From positions 1-64,000 of the forward strand of contig JAPPGP010000192.1 of NCBI GenBank assembly GCA_028821395.1: 64,000 nucleotides of DNA. Reading direction: 5' to 3'. Below the pieces are notes generated by a model. It did no database searches. It worked only from the letters and a program-made list of their open reading frames with translations, and was not told the DNA's origin. Every line of letters begins with the position of its first letter. The first letter of the stretch is position 1. The translations under genes and the position numbers were made by a program. Below, piece by piece: positions 9,707 to 18,416 of this stretch. This stretch comes from Defluviicoccus sp. (GTDB lineage: Bacteria > Pseudomonadota > Alphaproteobacteria > MPNO01).

Positions 9707-10828
9707 CTAGATCTTGTCGGGATCGAGCTTGCTGAACACCTCGTCCCACAGCGCCTGCGCGAACTTGTCTGGGTCGTCGCCGATCTTCTCGTGGATCTTC
9801 TCCCACTTGGCGACGTTGGCGAGATGCGCCTTCACGATCGCGTCCGCCGACTCCACCCCGTCCTTCTTCGCAAGCTCGGGAACGACCTTGAGCTCGTTCT
9901 TTTTGTAGGCCTCGAAGGCGGGGCCCATCGAGCCGTCCTCGGGAGTGATGGTGACACCCCGTTTCTTGGCCTCCGCGCGGACCTCCACGTCTTCGGCCAT
10001 GTAGCCCCGAATCGTGATGTTGGCGATCAGGCTGGGCGCGTGCTTGATCATCGCCGCCCTCTCGGACTTCGACAGCGCCTTCCAGGCATCCCGGTTGACC
10101 ACCATGCCCGACGGGGTCGGCTGGATCGCGAGCTCGGCGTCGAGCACGTGCTTGGTGAGATCCCACAGCCCGAAAGACTGCAGCCAGCTGATCGGCCCGG
10201 CGATGCAGTCCAGATTGCCGCGCTGGATCGCCTGCACCGCCTTGGCCGGGCTTCCACCGACCGGGACGGCGCCGAGCGACTTGAGGAAGCGGCCGAGCGC
10301 GCCGACCACGCGCACGCGTCTTCCTTTCATGTCGGATGCCTTGGCGATCGGCGCGCGGCACAGGAGGTTGAACCGCGTCGATGCGTAGTTGGCGAGAAAC
10401 AGCGCGTTGTTCCTGGAGAAATCGCCCTTACAGTCGGGGCAGTCGAGGTGGTAGGTCTCCGCCACGGCACCGGCCATGACGACCGGCGAGACCGACGCGT
10501 TGATCAGGTCGTAGACCACGTTCGCGGCGCGCAGCTCCTTGCGGGTGAACGCCGGGATCACCGGACCGCCCGCATCGGCGATGCGGTCGCGGATGCCGGC
10601 AAGCGTCGCGCGGCCGCCGAACAGCTGCGCGCCCGCCAGAAGCTTCCATTTCAGCGAGCCGCCGGTCTCCTTGGTCACCGCCTCGAGGTATGGCGCGACG
10701 CCCTCGGTCAGCACCACGTTTTTCGGGCTGTTCCACGAACCGTACACGTATTCGGCCGCCGAGGCGGGCTGCCCCGCGAAGGCCAGTGCGACGGCGACCG
10801 GCGCCGCGAGACTCAGCCGTCTGAACAT
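9707..10828 (-). CDS. TRAP transporter substrate-binding protein (DctP family)
   Basis: A 373-residue periplasmic binding protein of a TRAP importer. The start at 10828 (MFRRLSLAAPVAVALAFAGQ) follows GGGGGACAAG and gives a clear signal peptide; the longer in-frame reading to 10984 has neither. The fold signatures are present, including the conserved stretch near KGRRVRVVGALGRFLKSLGA followed by a pattern of the SPAKAVQAIQRG type that holds the ligand carboxylate in DctP proteins. It is transcribed away from its presumed permease genes at 10999-12867. The substrate is unknown, probably an organic acid. Confidence 0.88.
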   Translation of the reverse strand: MFRRLSLAAPVAVALAFAGQPASAAEYVYGSWNSPKNVVLTEGVAPYLEAVTKETGGSLKWKLLAGAQLFGGRATLAGIRDRIADAGGPVIPAFTRKELRAANVVYDLINASVSPVVMAGAVAETYHLDCPDCKGDFSRNNALFLANYASTRFNLLCRAPIAKASDMKGRRVRVVGALGRFLKSLGAVPVGGSPAKAVQAIQRGNLDCIAGPISWLQSFGLWDLTKHVLDAELAIQPTPSGMVVNRDAWKALSKSERAAMIKHAPSLIANITIRGYMAEDVEVRAEAKKRGVTITPEDGSMGPAFEAYKKNELKVVPELAKKDGVESADAIVKAHLANVAKWEKIHEKIGDDPDKFAQALWDEVFSKLDPDKI

Positions 10829-10998
10829 CTCTTGTCCCCCTGTCTGTTCCCGTTCTCCCGGTATCCGGGCGTTCGCGTCCGATTCTATCGGCCGGGCCGC
10901 CGGGCGTCCAAGTCCGAATCCCGCGCCGTCCAGGCCCAAGCTTGACCCCACGCCCCGATTGCCGACAGTTTGACGGGCCCGCAACGAGGGAGGGCGGC

Positions 10999-11544
10999 AT
11001 GGCGACGTTCAAACCCGAGCGGCCCGTCAGGCGGCTGGGCGAGGGTCTCGCCATCGCGGGCGGCGTCGCGCTGGTGCTGATGATGCTGCACATCGTCGCC
11101 GACGTCGCAACCAAGTACCTGTTCAACGACCCGATCGACGGCACCACGGAGATCGTCGCCGCCTACTACATGGTGGCGGTGGTGTTCCTGCCCCTCGCCT
11201 ATGTGACCTTCGCGGACGGCCACCTGATCGTCGAGCTGTTCACCGCGCGGATCGGCGGCCGGCCGCGCGCCGCGCTGGTCGGCTGCGCCGGGCTGGTGAC
11301 GCTCGCCTATCTCCTGTTCTTCGTCTGGTTCACCGGCGTCGAGGCGCTGCGCCGCACCCGCGAGGGCGAGGCGTGGGAGACCTCGGTCGACCTGGTGGCG
11401 GTCTGGCCGAGCCGCTGGTTCCTGACTGTGGGCCTCGCCGCCATGGCGCTCTATGTCGCGCTGGCGCTGGTCCGCCACTTCGGCCGCGGTTCCGGCGAGC
11501 CCGGCTCGGCCCGGCTCGAGGTCCGCGCCGGCAACGGGTATTGA
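10999..11544 (+). CDS. TRAP transporter small permease (DctQ family)
   Basis: A 181-residue membrane protein with four predicted TM helices, the normal size for DctQ. The ATG at 10999 has the ribosome site GAGGGAGGGCGGC immediately upstream; an upstream reading from 10942 has none. The segment IVAAYYMVAVVFLPLAYVTF and the later region ending in two aromatic-rich helices fit the family. The large permease begins 15 bases downstream. Confidence 0.87.
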   Translation: MATFKPERPVRRLGEGLAIAGGVALVLMMLHIVADVATKYLFNDPIDGTTEIVAAYYMVAVVFLPLAYVTFADGHLIVELFTARIGGRPRAALVGCAGLVTLAYLLFFVWFTGVEALRRTREGEAWETSVDLVAVWPSRWFLTVGLAAMALYVALALVRHFGRGSGEPGSARLEVRAGNGY

Positions 11545-11559
11545 GCCGGAGCGGCTGAC

Positions 11560-12867
11560 GTGACCCATCTCGAAATCGGGTTCGCCGGAATCGGCGCGGT
11601 GCTGGCGCTGATTGCGATCCGGGTGCCGATCGGCGTCGCGCTGGGCGGGGTGTCGATCGTCGGCATCGTCCTGATCCGCGGCCCGGGCGTGGCCGCCGGC
11701 GTGATCAAGAACACACCGTTCGAGTTCGCCGCCAACTGGTCGATCTCGGCGATCCCGATGTTCCTGCTGATGGGCGCGGTGGCGCATCACTCGGGGATCT
11801 CGGCGTCGCTGTTCAACGCCGCGCGGCTCTGGCTCGGCAATCTGCCGGGCGGGCTGGCGGTCGCCAGCAACTTCGCCTGCGCCGGGTTCTCGGCAGCCTC
11901 GGGCTCGAGCCTCGCAACCGCGGCGGCGATGGGCCGCATCACCATCCCGGAGATGATCGGCCACGGCTACGACAGGGGGCTCTCGACCGGGGTGGTGGTC
12001 GCGGCGGGTACGTTGGGCTCGCTGATCCCGCCCTCGATCCTGATGGTGCTCTACGGCATCTTTGCCGAGACCTCGATCGCGCAGCTCCTGATCGCGGGCG
12101 TGCTGCCCGGGATCCTGACCGCCGTGGTTTACGCCGCGATGATCGTCACGCGCTGCGCTCTCAACCCCCGTCTCGCGCCGCCGGTCCGCGAGAAGATTCC
12201 GCTCGGCCGCAAGATCGCCGCGCTCGGCGATGTGTGGCCGATCCTGGTGCTGATCCTGGGAATCGTCGGCGGAATCTATACCGGGCTGGTGACGCCGACC
12301 GAGGCGGGCGCGTTCGGCGCGTTCCTGTCCTTCGTCATCGCCACCGCCCAGGGCCGCATGACCCGGGAGCTGTTCAGGACCAGCGTCATGGAGGCGCTGC
12401 TCGGCACGGCGAAGATCTTCTTCATCGCCATCGGCGCGGTGCTGCTCACCCGCTTCCTCGCGCTCAGCGGCGTTCCGTTCTTCATCGGCGAGATGATCGG
12501 CGACTGGGCGCTCGATCCGCTGCTGCTGGTGCTGGCGACCTCGCTGATCTACGTCGTCCTCGGCATGTTCCTCGAGCCGCTCGGGCTGATGCTGCTGACC
12601 CTGCCGCTGCTGCTGCCGATGTTCGAGGCGCTCAACCTCGACCTCGTCTGGCTCGGCGTGCTGGTCATCAAGTATCTGGAGATCGGGCTGATGACCCCGC
12701 CGGTCGGGTTCAACGTTTATATCGTCAAGAGCGTGGTCGGCGACGAGGTCCCGCTCGGCACCATATTCCGCGGCGTCGCCTGGTTCCTCGCCTGCGAGGT
12801 CGTCGTCGTCGCCCTGCTCGTCGCCTTCCCGGAGATTTCCCTGTTCCTCCCCGGGCTGATGCGGTGA
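11560..12867 (+). CDS. TRAP transporter large permease (DctM family)
   Basis: A 435-residue polytopic protein of the DctM/ion-transporter superfamily, about 12 TM segments, which carries the sodium-coupled transport path. The family features WSISAIPMFLLMGAVAHHSG and GSLIPPSILMVLYGIFAETS are visible. It starts with GTG at 11560. With the DctQ gene just upstream and the divergent DctP gene, the three parts of one TRAP system are complete. Confidence 0.9.
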   Translation: MTHLEIGFAGIGAVLALIAIRVPIGVALGGVSIVGIVLIRGPGVAAGVIKNTPFEFAANWSISAIPMFLLMGAVAHHSGISASLFNAARLWLGNLPGGLAVASNFACAGFSAASGSSLATAAAMGRITIPEMIGHGYDRGLSTGVVVAAGTLGSLIPPSILMVLYGIFAETSIAQLLIAGVLPGILTAVVYAAMIVTRCALNPRLAPPVREKIPLGRKIAALGDVWPILVLILGIVGGIYTGLVTPTEAGAFGAFLSFVIATAQGRMTRELFRTSVMEALLGTAKIFFIAIGAVLLTRFLALSGVPFFIGEMIGDWALDPLLLVLATSLIYVVLGMFLEPLGLMLLTLPLLLPMFEALNLDLVWLGVLVIKYLEIGLMTPPVGFNVYIVKSVVGDEVPLGTIFRGVAWFLACEVVVVALLVAFPEISLFLPGLMR

Positions 12868-12881
12868 TCCGGAAACGGATC
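12866..12881. terminator. Small GAAA-loop hairpin between convergent genes
   Basis: GATCCG-GAAA-CGGATC is a perfect 6-bp stem closed by a GAAA tetraloop. It overlaps the DctM stop codon and lies 12 bases from the stop of the convergent DUF3237 gene. It is a modest candidate for a bidirectional terminator, without a T-tract. Confidence 0.3.
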
Positions 12882-12892
12882 GTCCCCGCCGG

Positions 12893-13354
12893 TCATTCGA
12901 TGGCGAAGAGCGAAACCCGGACGGAGGACTTCTGCCGCGCTCCCGCGCCCACGAACAGCATCCGGTTGACCCACTCGTATCTGGAGTCGCCGGTCTCCAG
13001 CCGGGCCTGGGTGCGCATGTAGTAGCTCTCGGGCGGGACATCCTCGCCGGCGGCGAGCCGGTCGATGATTTCGGCGGGTCCATGCCGGAATCCGTAATTC
13101 ACCACCTCGATCAGGGCCCCGTCGTCGGTCTCCATGGCATAGCGGGTGTCGAGCTCGGCGGTCCCGTCGGCGAAGATCGTCTGCCAGTCCGCCCCGAGAT
13201 TGAGGATGCGGCCCGATATCTCCGGCCCGGTGACCCGCCCGCCGATGATCGGAATGATCCGCCGGCGTCCGGCACGCCCGTCCCCCATCTCGCGGATCGG
13301 CCCGAGTTCGGCGGCGATGTCGCAGAAGTGGCGGAGTTCGGGGATGGGCGGCAT
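12893..13354 (-). CDS. DUF3237 domain-containing protein
   Basis: A 153-residue protein of the DUF3237 family, small beta-barrel proteins of unknown biochemical role. The conserved features GGRVTGPEISGRILNLGADW, the ARYAMETDDGALI-like strand and the terminal Y(Y)MRTQARLETG...YEWVNRMLFVG pattern are all visible. No signal peptide or TM segment. It stands alone on the minus strand between a TRAP permease gene (convergent) and a Zn-ribbon gene (divergent). Members often sit near aromatic or ester catabolism genes, but no function should be claimed. Confidence 0.8.
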   Translation of the reverse strand: MPPIPELRHFCDIAAELGPIREMGDGRAGRRRIIPIIGGRVTGPEISGRILNLGADWQTIFADGTAELDTRYAMETDDGALIEVVNYGFRHGPAEIIDRLAAGEDVPPESYYMRTQARLETGDSRYEWVNRMLFVGAGARQKSSVRVSLFAIE

Positions 13355-13549
13355 GTCTTCGCCTTTCGATAAGAGTCTATCGGGGCCTCGCCAGCCGGAT
13401 CGCGGCGGGACGTCGGAAGCACTGGCGGCCCGATTTTATGCCGCCGCCGGCGGGCTCGACAGGCAAGGACCTGGCGCGGCGGCGTTGACGCGGGCTCGTT
13501 CGCGGTCGAAAAACCCCGCCTTCAGGCACGGAGAAAAGGGGCGGACCGG

Positions 13550-13960
13550 ATGGCGGACACACGGTTCCAGGGGCCGGGGCCCGATGCGGTATTCGAGGCC
13601 GGGATGGCGGAAGGCGAGTTCAGGATCCAGTGCTGCGGAAGCTGCGGCGCCCACATCCACTACCCGCGCGCGCTCTGCCCGGAATGCGGCTCGGCGGAGC
13701 TGGACAGCGTCCGGGCCTCGGGAGAAGGGACCGTCCACGCGACCTCCGTCGTGCGTGTCCGGCCCGGGCATGGCGAGGACTACAACATCGCGCTGGTCGA
13801 TCTCGCGGAGGGTCCACGGATGATGACCAGGGTGGTCGACATCGAGCCGGGGGCGGTCCGGATCGGCGACGCGGTGACCGCCTTCGTAGGCGAGATCGAG
13901 GGCAACCGGGTGGTCCTGTTCCGCCCCGCGGCGGCCCCTGCGAGCGGAGGCGACCGATGA
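13550..13960 (+). CDS. Zn-ribbon/OB-fold protein (DUF35 type)
   Basis: A 136-residue DUF35 family protein. The rubredoxin-like zinc ribbon has cysteines 29, 32, 43 and 46 (CGSCG and CPECG), followed by an OB-fold (residues about 55-130) of the kind that binds acyl-CoA. Proteins of this type are partners of thiolase-like enzymes. The next gene, a thiolase homologue, starts inside this stop codon (ATGA overlap), so the two are translationally coupled and probably form a complex. No catalytic residues of its own are expected. Confidence 0.88.
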   Translation: MADTRFQGPGPDAVFEAGMAEGEFRIQCCGSCGAHIHYPRALCPECGSAELDSVRASGEGTVHATSVVRVRPGHGEDYNIALVDLAEGPRMMTRVVDIEPGAVRIGDAVTAFVGEIEGNRVVLFRPAAAPASGGDR

Positions 13961-15105
13961 GCGGCGGCCTCCGGGGCGCGGCGGCGATCGTCGGCATCGG
14001 GCTCACCGAGTTCGGCGAGCTGCCGGGCCGCTCCCGAATGGAGATCATGGCCGAGGCCGTCCACCACGCGCTTGCCGACGCCGGGATCGCCAAGGAGCGC
14101 GTCGACGGGGTGTTCGGCGCCGACTTCGCCGACTCGCTGATCGGGCTGACGATGGCGGAATATCTCGGGCTCGACCCGACGGTGATCGACGGCACCAATA
14201 TCGGCGGCTCGTCCTACGTCAACTTCCTCCAATCGGCGGCGCTCGCCCTGGACGCGGGGCTCTGCGAGGTCGCGCTGATCGCCTATGGCAGCAACGCCCG
14301 AAGCGCCGGGCGCGGCGGCAGGGGGCCCGGCCCGGTGCCCTACGAGACGGTCTACAAGCCGCGCCAGCCGATCGCCGCCTATGCGCTCGCCGCCTCGCGC
14401 CACATGTACGAATTCGGCACGACCCGCGAACAGCTCGCCGAGGTGGCGGTGGCCGCGCGGGGATGGGCGGCGCTGAACCCGGCCGCCTTCATGCGCGATC
14501 CGCTGACCGTCGACGACGTGCTGGGCTCGCGCATGGTGGTCGATCCGTTCACCGTGCGCGATTGCTGCCTGGTCACCGATGCCGGCGCGGCCATCGTCAT
14601 GGTCAAGGCGGACCGCGCGGCGGACTCCCCGCTTCCCCCTGCTCATCTCCTCGGCATCGGAGCCTCGACCACCCACAGCCAGATCGCCTGCATGCCCGAC
14701 CTTACGCTGACCGCGGCGGCCCGGTCGGCGCCTCGCGCGCTCGCGATGGCGGGCATCGGCATCGCCGATGTCGACGTGGTCGAGCTCTACGACGCCTTCA
14801 CCATCAACACGATTCTGTTCCTCGAGGATCTCGGGTTCTGCGCCAAGGGCGAAGGCGGCGTCTTCGTGGAAGGCGGACGGATCGCGCCGGGCGGCGCCTT
14901 GCCGGTCAACACCAACGGCGGCGGGCTGAGCTGCGTCCATCCCGGCATGTACGGCATGTTCCTCCTCGTCGAAGCCGTCGAGCAGCTGCGGGGCTTGGCC
15001 GGCGACCGACAGGTCGAGGGAGCGGAGATCGCGCTCTGCAACGGCAATGGCGGGCTGCTGTCGAGCCAGGTGACCGCGGTGCTCGGCTCCGCCTCGACGC
15101 TCTGA
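13957..15105 (+). CDS. Thiolase-like protein, possibly an Ltp2-type aldolase
   Basis: A 382-residue thiolase-superfamily protein of the SCP-x/lipid-transfer group. It departs from true thiolases: the nucleophilic cysteine position reads GGSSYVN with serine, and the usual histidine of the E-x-H-D-x-F motif is Tyr278 (ELYDAF). A second tyrosine (Tyr332, in HPGMYG) lies near the third active-site region. Loss of Cys/His with tyrosines in the pocket is known from Ltp2-type retro-aldolases that act on beta-hydroxyacyl-CoA with a DUF35 partner. The overlapping DUF35 gene upstream fits this. Substrate unknown. Confidence 0.82.
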   Translation: MSGGLRGAAAIVGIGLTEFGELPGRSRMEIMAEAVHHALADAGIAKERVDGVFGADFADSLIGLTMAEYLGLDPTVIDGTNIGGSSYVNFLQSAALALDAGLCEVALIAYGSNARSAGRGGRGPGPVPYETVYKPRQPIAAYALAASRHMYEFGTTREQLAEVAVAARGWAALNPAAFMRDPLTVDDVLGSRMVVDPFTVRDCCLVTDAGAAIVMVKADRAADSPLPPAHLLGIGASTTHSQIACMPDLTLTAAARSAPRALAMAGIGIADVDVVELYDAFTINTILFLEDLGFCAKGEGGVFVEGGRIAPGGALPVNTNGGGLSCVHPGMYGMFLLVEAVEQLRGLAGDRQVEGAEIALCNGNGGLLSSQVTAVLGSASTL

Positions 15106-15192
15106 TCGCCGGCCGGGGCATTCTGTGGACCCCTCTCAAGGGAGCCGATACACTCGATTTCGTGAACATGGCCGCAGACAAGCGAGGAAACC

Positions 15193-16422
15193 ATGACTTC
15201 CCGTAAGACATCGGCGGTGAACCGCCGCACGTTGCTGGCCGGGGTGGGCGCGAGCGCGGTGGCAGCCGCCGTCCCGCTGCGCCACGGCCTGGCGGCGAGC
15301 AAGATCAAGGTGGGCATCCTTCTCCCCCGGTCGGGTCCGCAGGCGCAGGTCGGCATCGACTGCCAGCGCGGCGCGGACGTCGCCCCGGAAGTGCTCGGCG
15401 CGATGGGCTACCCGGAGATGGAGTACATACTGGGCGATACCGAAACCAAGGTCGATGTCGCCCGCGCGCAGGCCGAGAAGCTGATCGACGCCGGCGCGCA
15501 CATCATTGTCGGCGCCTTCGATTCGGGTCAGACCATGGCCGCGGCGCAGGTCTGCGAGCAGAAGAACATTCCCCTCGTGGTCAACATCGCGGCCGTCACC
15601 AAGCTGACCGAGCTCGGCTACAAGTGGGTATTCCGCAACTTCCCGACCGGGCCGATGATCGTGGGCGATGCGTTCAAGAACCAGAAGACGCTGTTCGCCG
15701 AGAGCGGCGCGACGCCCAAGAGCGTGGCCTTGCTGCACGTCAACGACACCTTCGGCACCAGCCTGTCCGGTGCGCTGATGGCGCTCGCGCCCAAGTTCAA
15801 GATGCCCTACAAGATCGTCGAGAAGATCCCCTACGATCCCTACGGGCGCGATTTCTCCGCCGAGGTGCGCAAGGTCAAGGCCGCCAAGCCGGAGGCGCTC
15901 TGGGCAGTCAGCCGGCTCAACGACGCCATCGCCATCACCAAGGAGTTGGTGCGCCAGCGCGTCGAGCTGATGGGCATCCTGTCGACCGGTCCCGGCTGGT
16001 ACGAGGACCCCTATCTTCAGGCGACCGGGAAGTACGGCGACGACGTCATCAGCCTGGTGCCGTGGGTCGACTACAAGAAGGAGATGGCGCGCAAGATGCG
16101 CGACGCCTACCGGAAGAAATTTCCCGACCGCAGCATAACGGCGAACCAGGGCTATACCTTCGATGCGGTGCTGATCGTCGCCGACGCCTTCAAGCGCGCC
16201 GGATCGACCAAGAACACCGACCTGCAGGCGGCGCTGCGGACGACGAACATCACCAACAACACGACCATCGGCAAGGGCATCCGGTTCAACGAGAAGGGCC
16301 AGGTGCCCTACGTGCCGTGCGGCGCGGTGCAGAACCGCGACGGCAAGCAGCTGGTGGTTCTGCCCAAATTCGCGGCGGTTGCCGAGCCGATCTGGCCGAT
16401 GCGGCCCTGGCGCGAACGCTAG
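15193..16422 (+). CDS. Liv-type ABC transporter substrate-binding protein (Tat-exported)
   Basis: A 409-residue Peripla_BP_6 (LivK-like) binding protein. The N-terminus carries a twin-arginine motif, NRRTLLAGVG, followed by an Ala-rich hydrophobic core, so it is probably exported folded through Tat. The mature part begins SKIKVGILLPRSGPQAQVG. Binding-protein genes of this sort head operons for branched-chain amino acids, amides, urea or aromatic acids. The two permeases, two ATPases and an acyl-CoA ligase that follow suggest a carboxylic acid ligand (inference). Confidence 0.88.
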   Translation: MTSRKTSAVNRRTLLAGVGASAVAAAVPLRHGLAASKIKVGILLPRSGPQAQVGIDCQRGADVAPEVLGAMGYPEMEYILGDTETKVDVARAQAEKLIDAGAHIIVGAFDSGQTMAAAQVCEQKNIPLVVNIAAVTKLTELGYKWVFRNFPTGPMIVGDAFKNQKTLFAESGATPKSVALLHVNDTFGTSLSGALMALAPKFKMPYKIVEKIPYDPYGRDFSAEVRKVKAAKPEALWAVSRLNDAIAITKELVRQRVELMGILSTGPGWYEDPYLQATGKYGDDVISLVPWVDYKKEMARKMRDAYRKKFPDRSITANQGYTFDAVLIVADAFKRAGSTKNTDLQAALRTTNITNNTTIGKGIRFNEKGQVPYVPCGAVQNRDGKQLVVLPKFAAVAEPIWPMRPWRER

Positions 16423-16431
16423 CCCGCCACC

Positions 16432-16460
16432 GTCGGCGCCGCCGGGCGCGCGGCGCCGAC
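16432..16460 (+). promoter_or_regulatory. Strong intercistronic hairpin after the binding-protein gene
   Basis: Perfect 11-bp inverted repeat, arms 16432-16442 (GTCGGCGCCGC) and 16450-16460 (GCGGCGCCGAC), seven-base loop. It occupies much of the 73-base gap between the binding-protein and permease genes. There is no T-tract. The likely effect is mRNA stabilisation of the binding-protein message or partial termination. Confidence 0.55.
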
Positions 16461-16495
16461 CCGCCCGCCGCCCAGCCCTGACGGGGGAGTCAGGC

Positions 16496-17368
16496 TTGGA
16501 TCCCTGGACATTGGCCAATGCCGTGGTCAGCGGTCTGTTGATCGGGCTGGTGTACGGGCTGAGCGCCCTCGGCCTCTCGGTCATTTTCGGCGTCATCCGC
16601 ATCGTCAACTTCGCCCATGGCGAGATCATGGTCGTGGGCATGTTCTTCGCGCTGCTGATGTTCCGCTGGCTGGGGCTCGACCCGCTGCTGTCGGTTCCGC
16701 TGGCGGCGGCGTTGATGTTCGGCTTCGGCTACGTGCTGCAGCTGATCGTGGTCAGCCGGGTGTCCCATCTGCCGGAGCACATGCAGTTCCTGCTGCTGGC
16801 GGCGATTGCCATCATGATCGTCAGCGCGCTGCTGCTGGTCTTCGGGCCGGACGCCCAGGGCGTGCAGGTCGGTTACGCATGGGACTCCTTTGCGTTCGCC
16901 GAGCTGATCGTCGACTATCCGAAGATGTTCGCGGCGGTCGCGGCGATCGTCGTCGCCGCCCTGCTGCTCGCCTTCTTCAAGTACACGGCGACCGGCAAGG
17001 CGATCCGCGCCTGCGCCGACAACCGCATCGGAGCGCAGGTCGTCGGCCTCAACGTCGGCCGGCTCTACGCGCTCACCTTCGGCATCGGCGCGGCCTGCCT
17101 CGGCGCGGCCGGCGCGATCATCCTGCTGCTCTTCGAGGTGCATCCCTATCTGGCGCCGGGCTACACCCTGCTCGCCTTCGTCATCGTCATCGTCGGCGGG
17201 CTGGGCAGCCTGTTCGGCGCCTTGGTCGGCGGCATCCTGATCGGCGTCTCCGAGGCGCTGGCGGCGGTGCTGTTCCAGCCTTCGATGAAGAGCGCCTTCA
17301 GCTTCGCCCTGCTGATCCTGGTCCTGCTGCTCAGGCCGCAAGGCCTGCTGGGCAAGGCGGTTCGATGA
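16496..17368 (+). CDS. Liv-type ABC transporter permease (LivH family)
   Basis: A 290-residue inner-membrane permease with about eight TM helices. The start is a TTG at 16496, chosen because GGGGGAGTCAGG lies just upstream and the LivH-like N-terminus DPWTLANAVVSGLLIGLVYG begins there; the longer reading from 16379 would run back through the hairpin and the previous gene. The family segment VIRIVNFAHGEIMVVGMFFA is clear. The stop overlaps the next start as ATGA. Confidence 0.87.
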   Translation: MDPWTLANAVVSGLLIGLVYGLSALGLSVIFGVIRIVNFAHGEIMVVGMFFALLMFRWLGLDPLLSVPLAAALMFGFGYVLQLIVVSRVSHLPEHMQFLLLAAIAIMIVSALLLVFGPDAQGVQVGYAWDSFAFAELIVDYPKMFAAVAAIVVAALLLAFFKYTATGKAIRACADNRIGAQVVGLNVGRLYALTFGIGAACLGAAGAIILLLFEVHPYLAPGYTLLAFVIVIVGGLGSLFGALVGGILIGVSEALAAVLFQPSMKSAFSFALLILVLLLRPQGLLGKAVR

Positions 17369-18411
17369 AGTCGATCGACCTCTTCCTGAGCCCGCTATCC
17401 GCTTCCGGCCGCTGGCTGGGCGCGGTGTTTCTGGTCGCGATGCTGCTGCTGCCCTATTGGGGAAGCTCCTACGTCATGACCGTCGCCACGACGGTCTTCT
17501 ACCTGGCGCTCGTCGGGCAGTCCTGGAACCTGATGCTCGGCTTCGCCGGGCTCCTCTCCATCGGCCACGCCCTGTTCGTCGGCGTCGGCGCCTATAGCTC
17601 GGCCTATCTGTTCTCCGCGATCGGGCTGCCGCCGGCGATCGGCGTCGTTCCGGCCGTGGCTCTCTCGGTGCTGATCGGATTGCTGATTGGATATCTCGGC
17701 TTCCGCTTCGCCATCGGGGGCGTCTACTTCGCCCTGCTCACCATCGCGTTCGCCGAATTCGTGCGCATCGTGGTCGATCACGTGCCGTGGCTCGGGGCCA
17801 CCGAGGGCTTCTTCCTCAAGGTTTCGGCGGCGGACCGGTACGGCATCGACCTGGCGAACCTGCGGGGCGCGCCGGAGATGTACTATTACCTGATCATGGC
17901 GCTCGCGCTCGGCGCCCTGGTGCTGTGCCGCTATCTGTTGCGCAGCCGGCTCGGCTACTACTGGCAGGCGATCCGCGACGATCCGGAGGCCGCCGAAGCG
18001 CTCGGCGTCAACCTGCTGCGCTACAAGATGTACGCCGTGGCGATCTCGTCCGGGATGGCGGGCGTCGCCGGCGTCTTCTACGCCTTCTACCAGAACAGCC
18101 TGTTCCCGGAGATCGTCTTCAACATCGAGCGCTCGATCGAGGTCACGCTCGGTTCCATCGTCGGCGGCGTCGGCACCCTGTTCGGCCCGATCTTCGGCAC
18201 CTTCATCCTGACGCCGCTGGGCGAGCTCGTCACCGAGGGGATCGACCTGTTGAAGCACTGGCGGGTGATCGATCCGGAGACCAAGCTCGACGGGCTGAAA
18301 TTGCTGGTCTGGAGCTTCATCGTGGTGCTGATCGTGCTGTTCAAGCCGACCGGGCTGTGGCCCTGGGTGTGCGACCGGCTGCGCCTCACCCGCCCCGGGG
18401 CGGAGGGCTGA
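17365..18411 (+). CDS. Liv-type ABC transporter permease (LivM family)
   Basis: A 348-residue permease with about nine to ten TM segments. LivM signatures include NLMLGFAGLLSIGHALFVGV and IRDDPEAAEALGVNLLRYKM, the latter being the cytoplasmic coupling region. Its ATG overlaps the LivH stop by four bases, so the two halves of the channel are translationally coupled. It ends six bases before the first ATPase gene. Confidence 0.9.
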   Translation: MKSIDLFLSPLSASGRWLGAVFLVAMLLLPYWGSSYVMTVATTVFYLALVGQSWNLMLGFAGLLSIGHALFVGVGAYSSAYLFSAIGLPPAIGVVPAVALSVLIGLLIGYLGFRFAIGGVYFALLTIAFAEFVRIVVDHVPWLGATEGFFLKVSAADRYGIDLANLRGAPEMYYYLIMALALGALVLCRYLLRSRLGYYWQAIRDDPEAAEALGVNLLRYKMYAVAISSGMAGVAGVFYAFYQNSLFPEIVFNIERSIEVTLGSIVGGVGTLFGPIFGTFILTPLGELVTEGIDLLKHWRVIDPETKLDGLKLLVWSFIVVLIVLFKPTGLWPWVCDRLRLTRPGAEG

Positions 18412-18416
18412 CGGAG

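Noticed and set aside
10829-10998. TTGACC...ACAGTT as a promoter for the TRAP permease genes
   Set aside because: The spacing of 17 fits, but the -10 match is poor and the surrounding sequence is uniformly GC-rich, so it is not listed.
10885-13083. A 732-residue minus-strand open frame across the TRAP permease genes
   Set aside because: Mirror frame of TM-rich genes, full of Asp/Glu/Gln/His repeats; no plausible start or fold.
13957-15105. Ordinary acetyl-CoA acetyltransferase (thiolase) call
   Set aside because: The nucleophilic cysteine and the motif histidine are both replaced, so thiolysis is unlikely.
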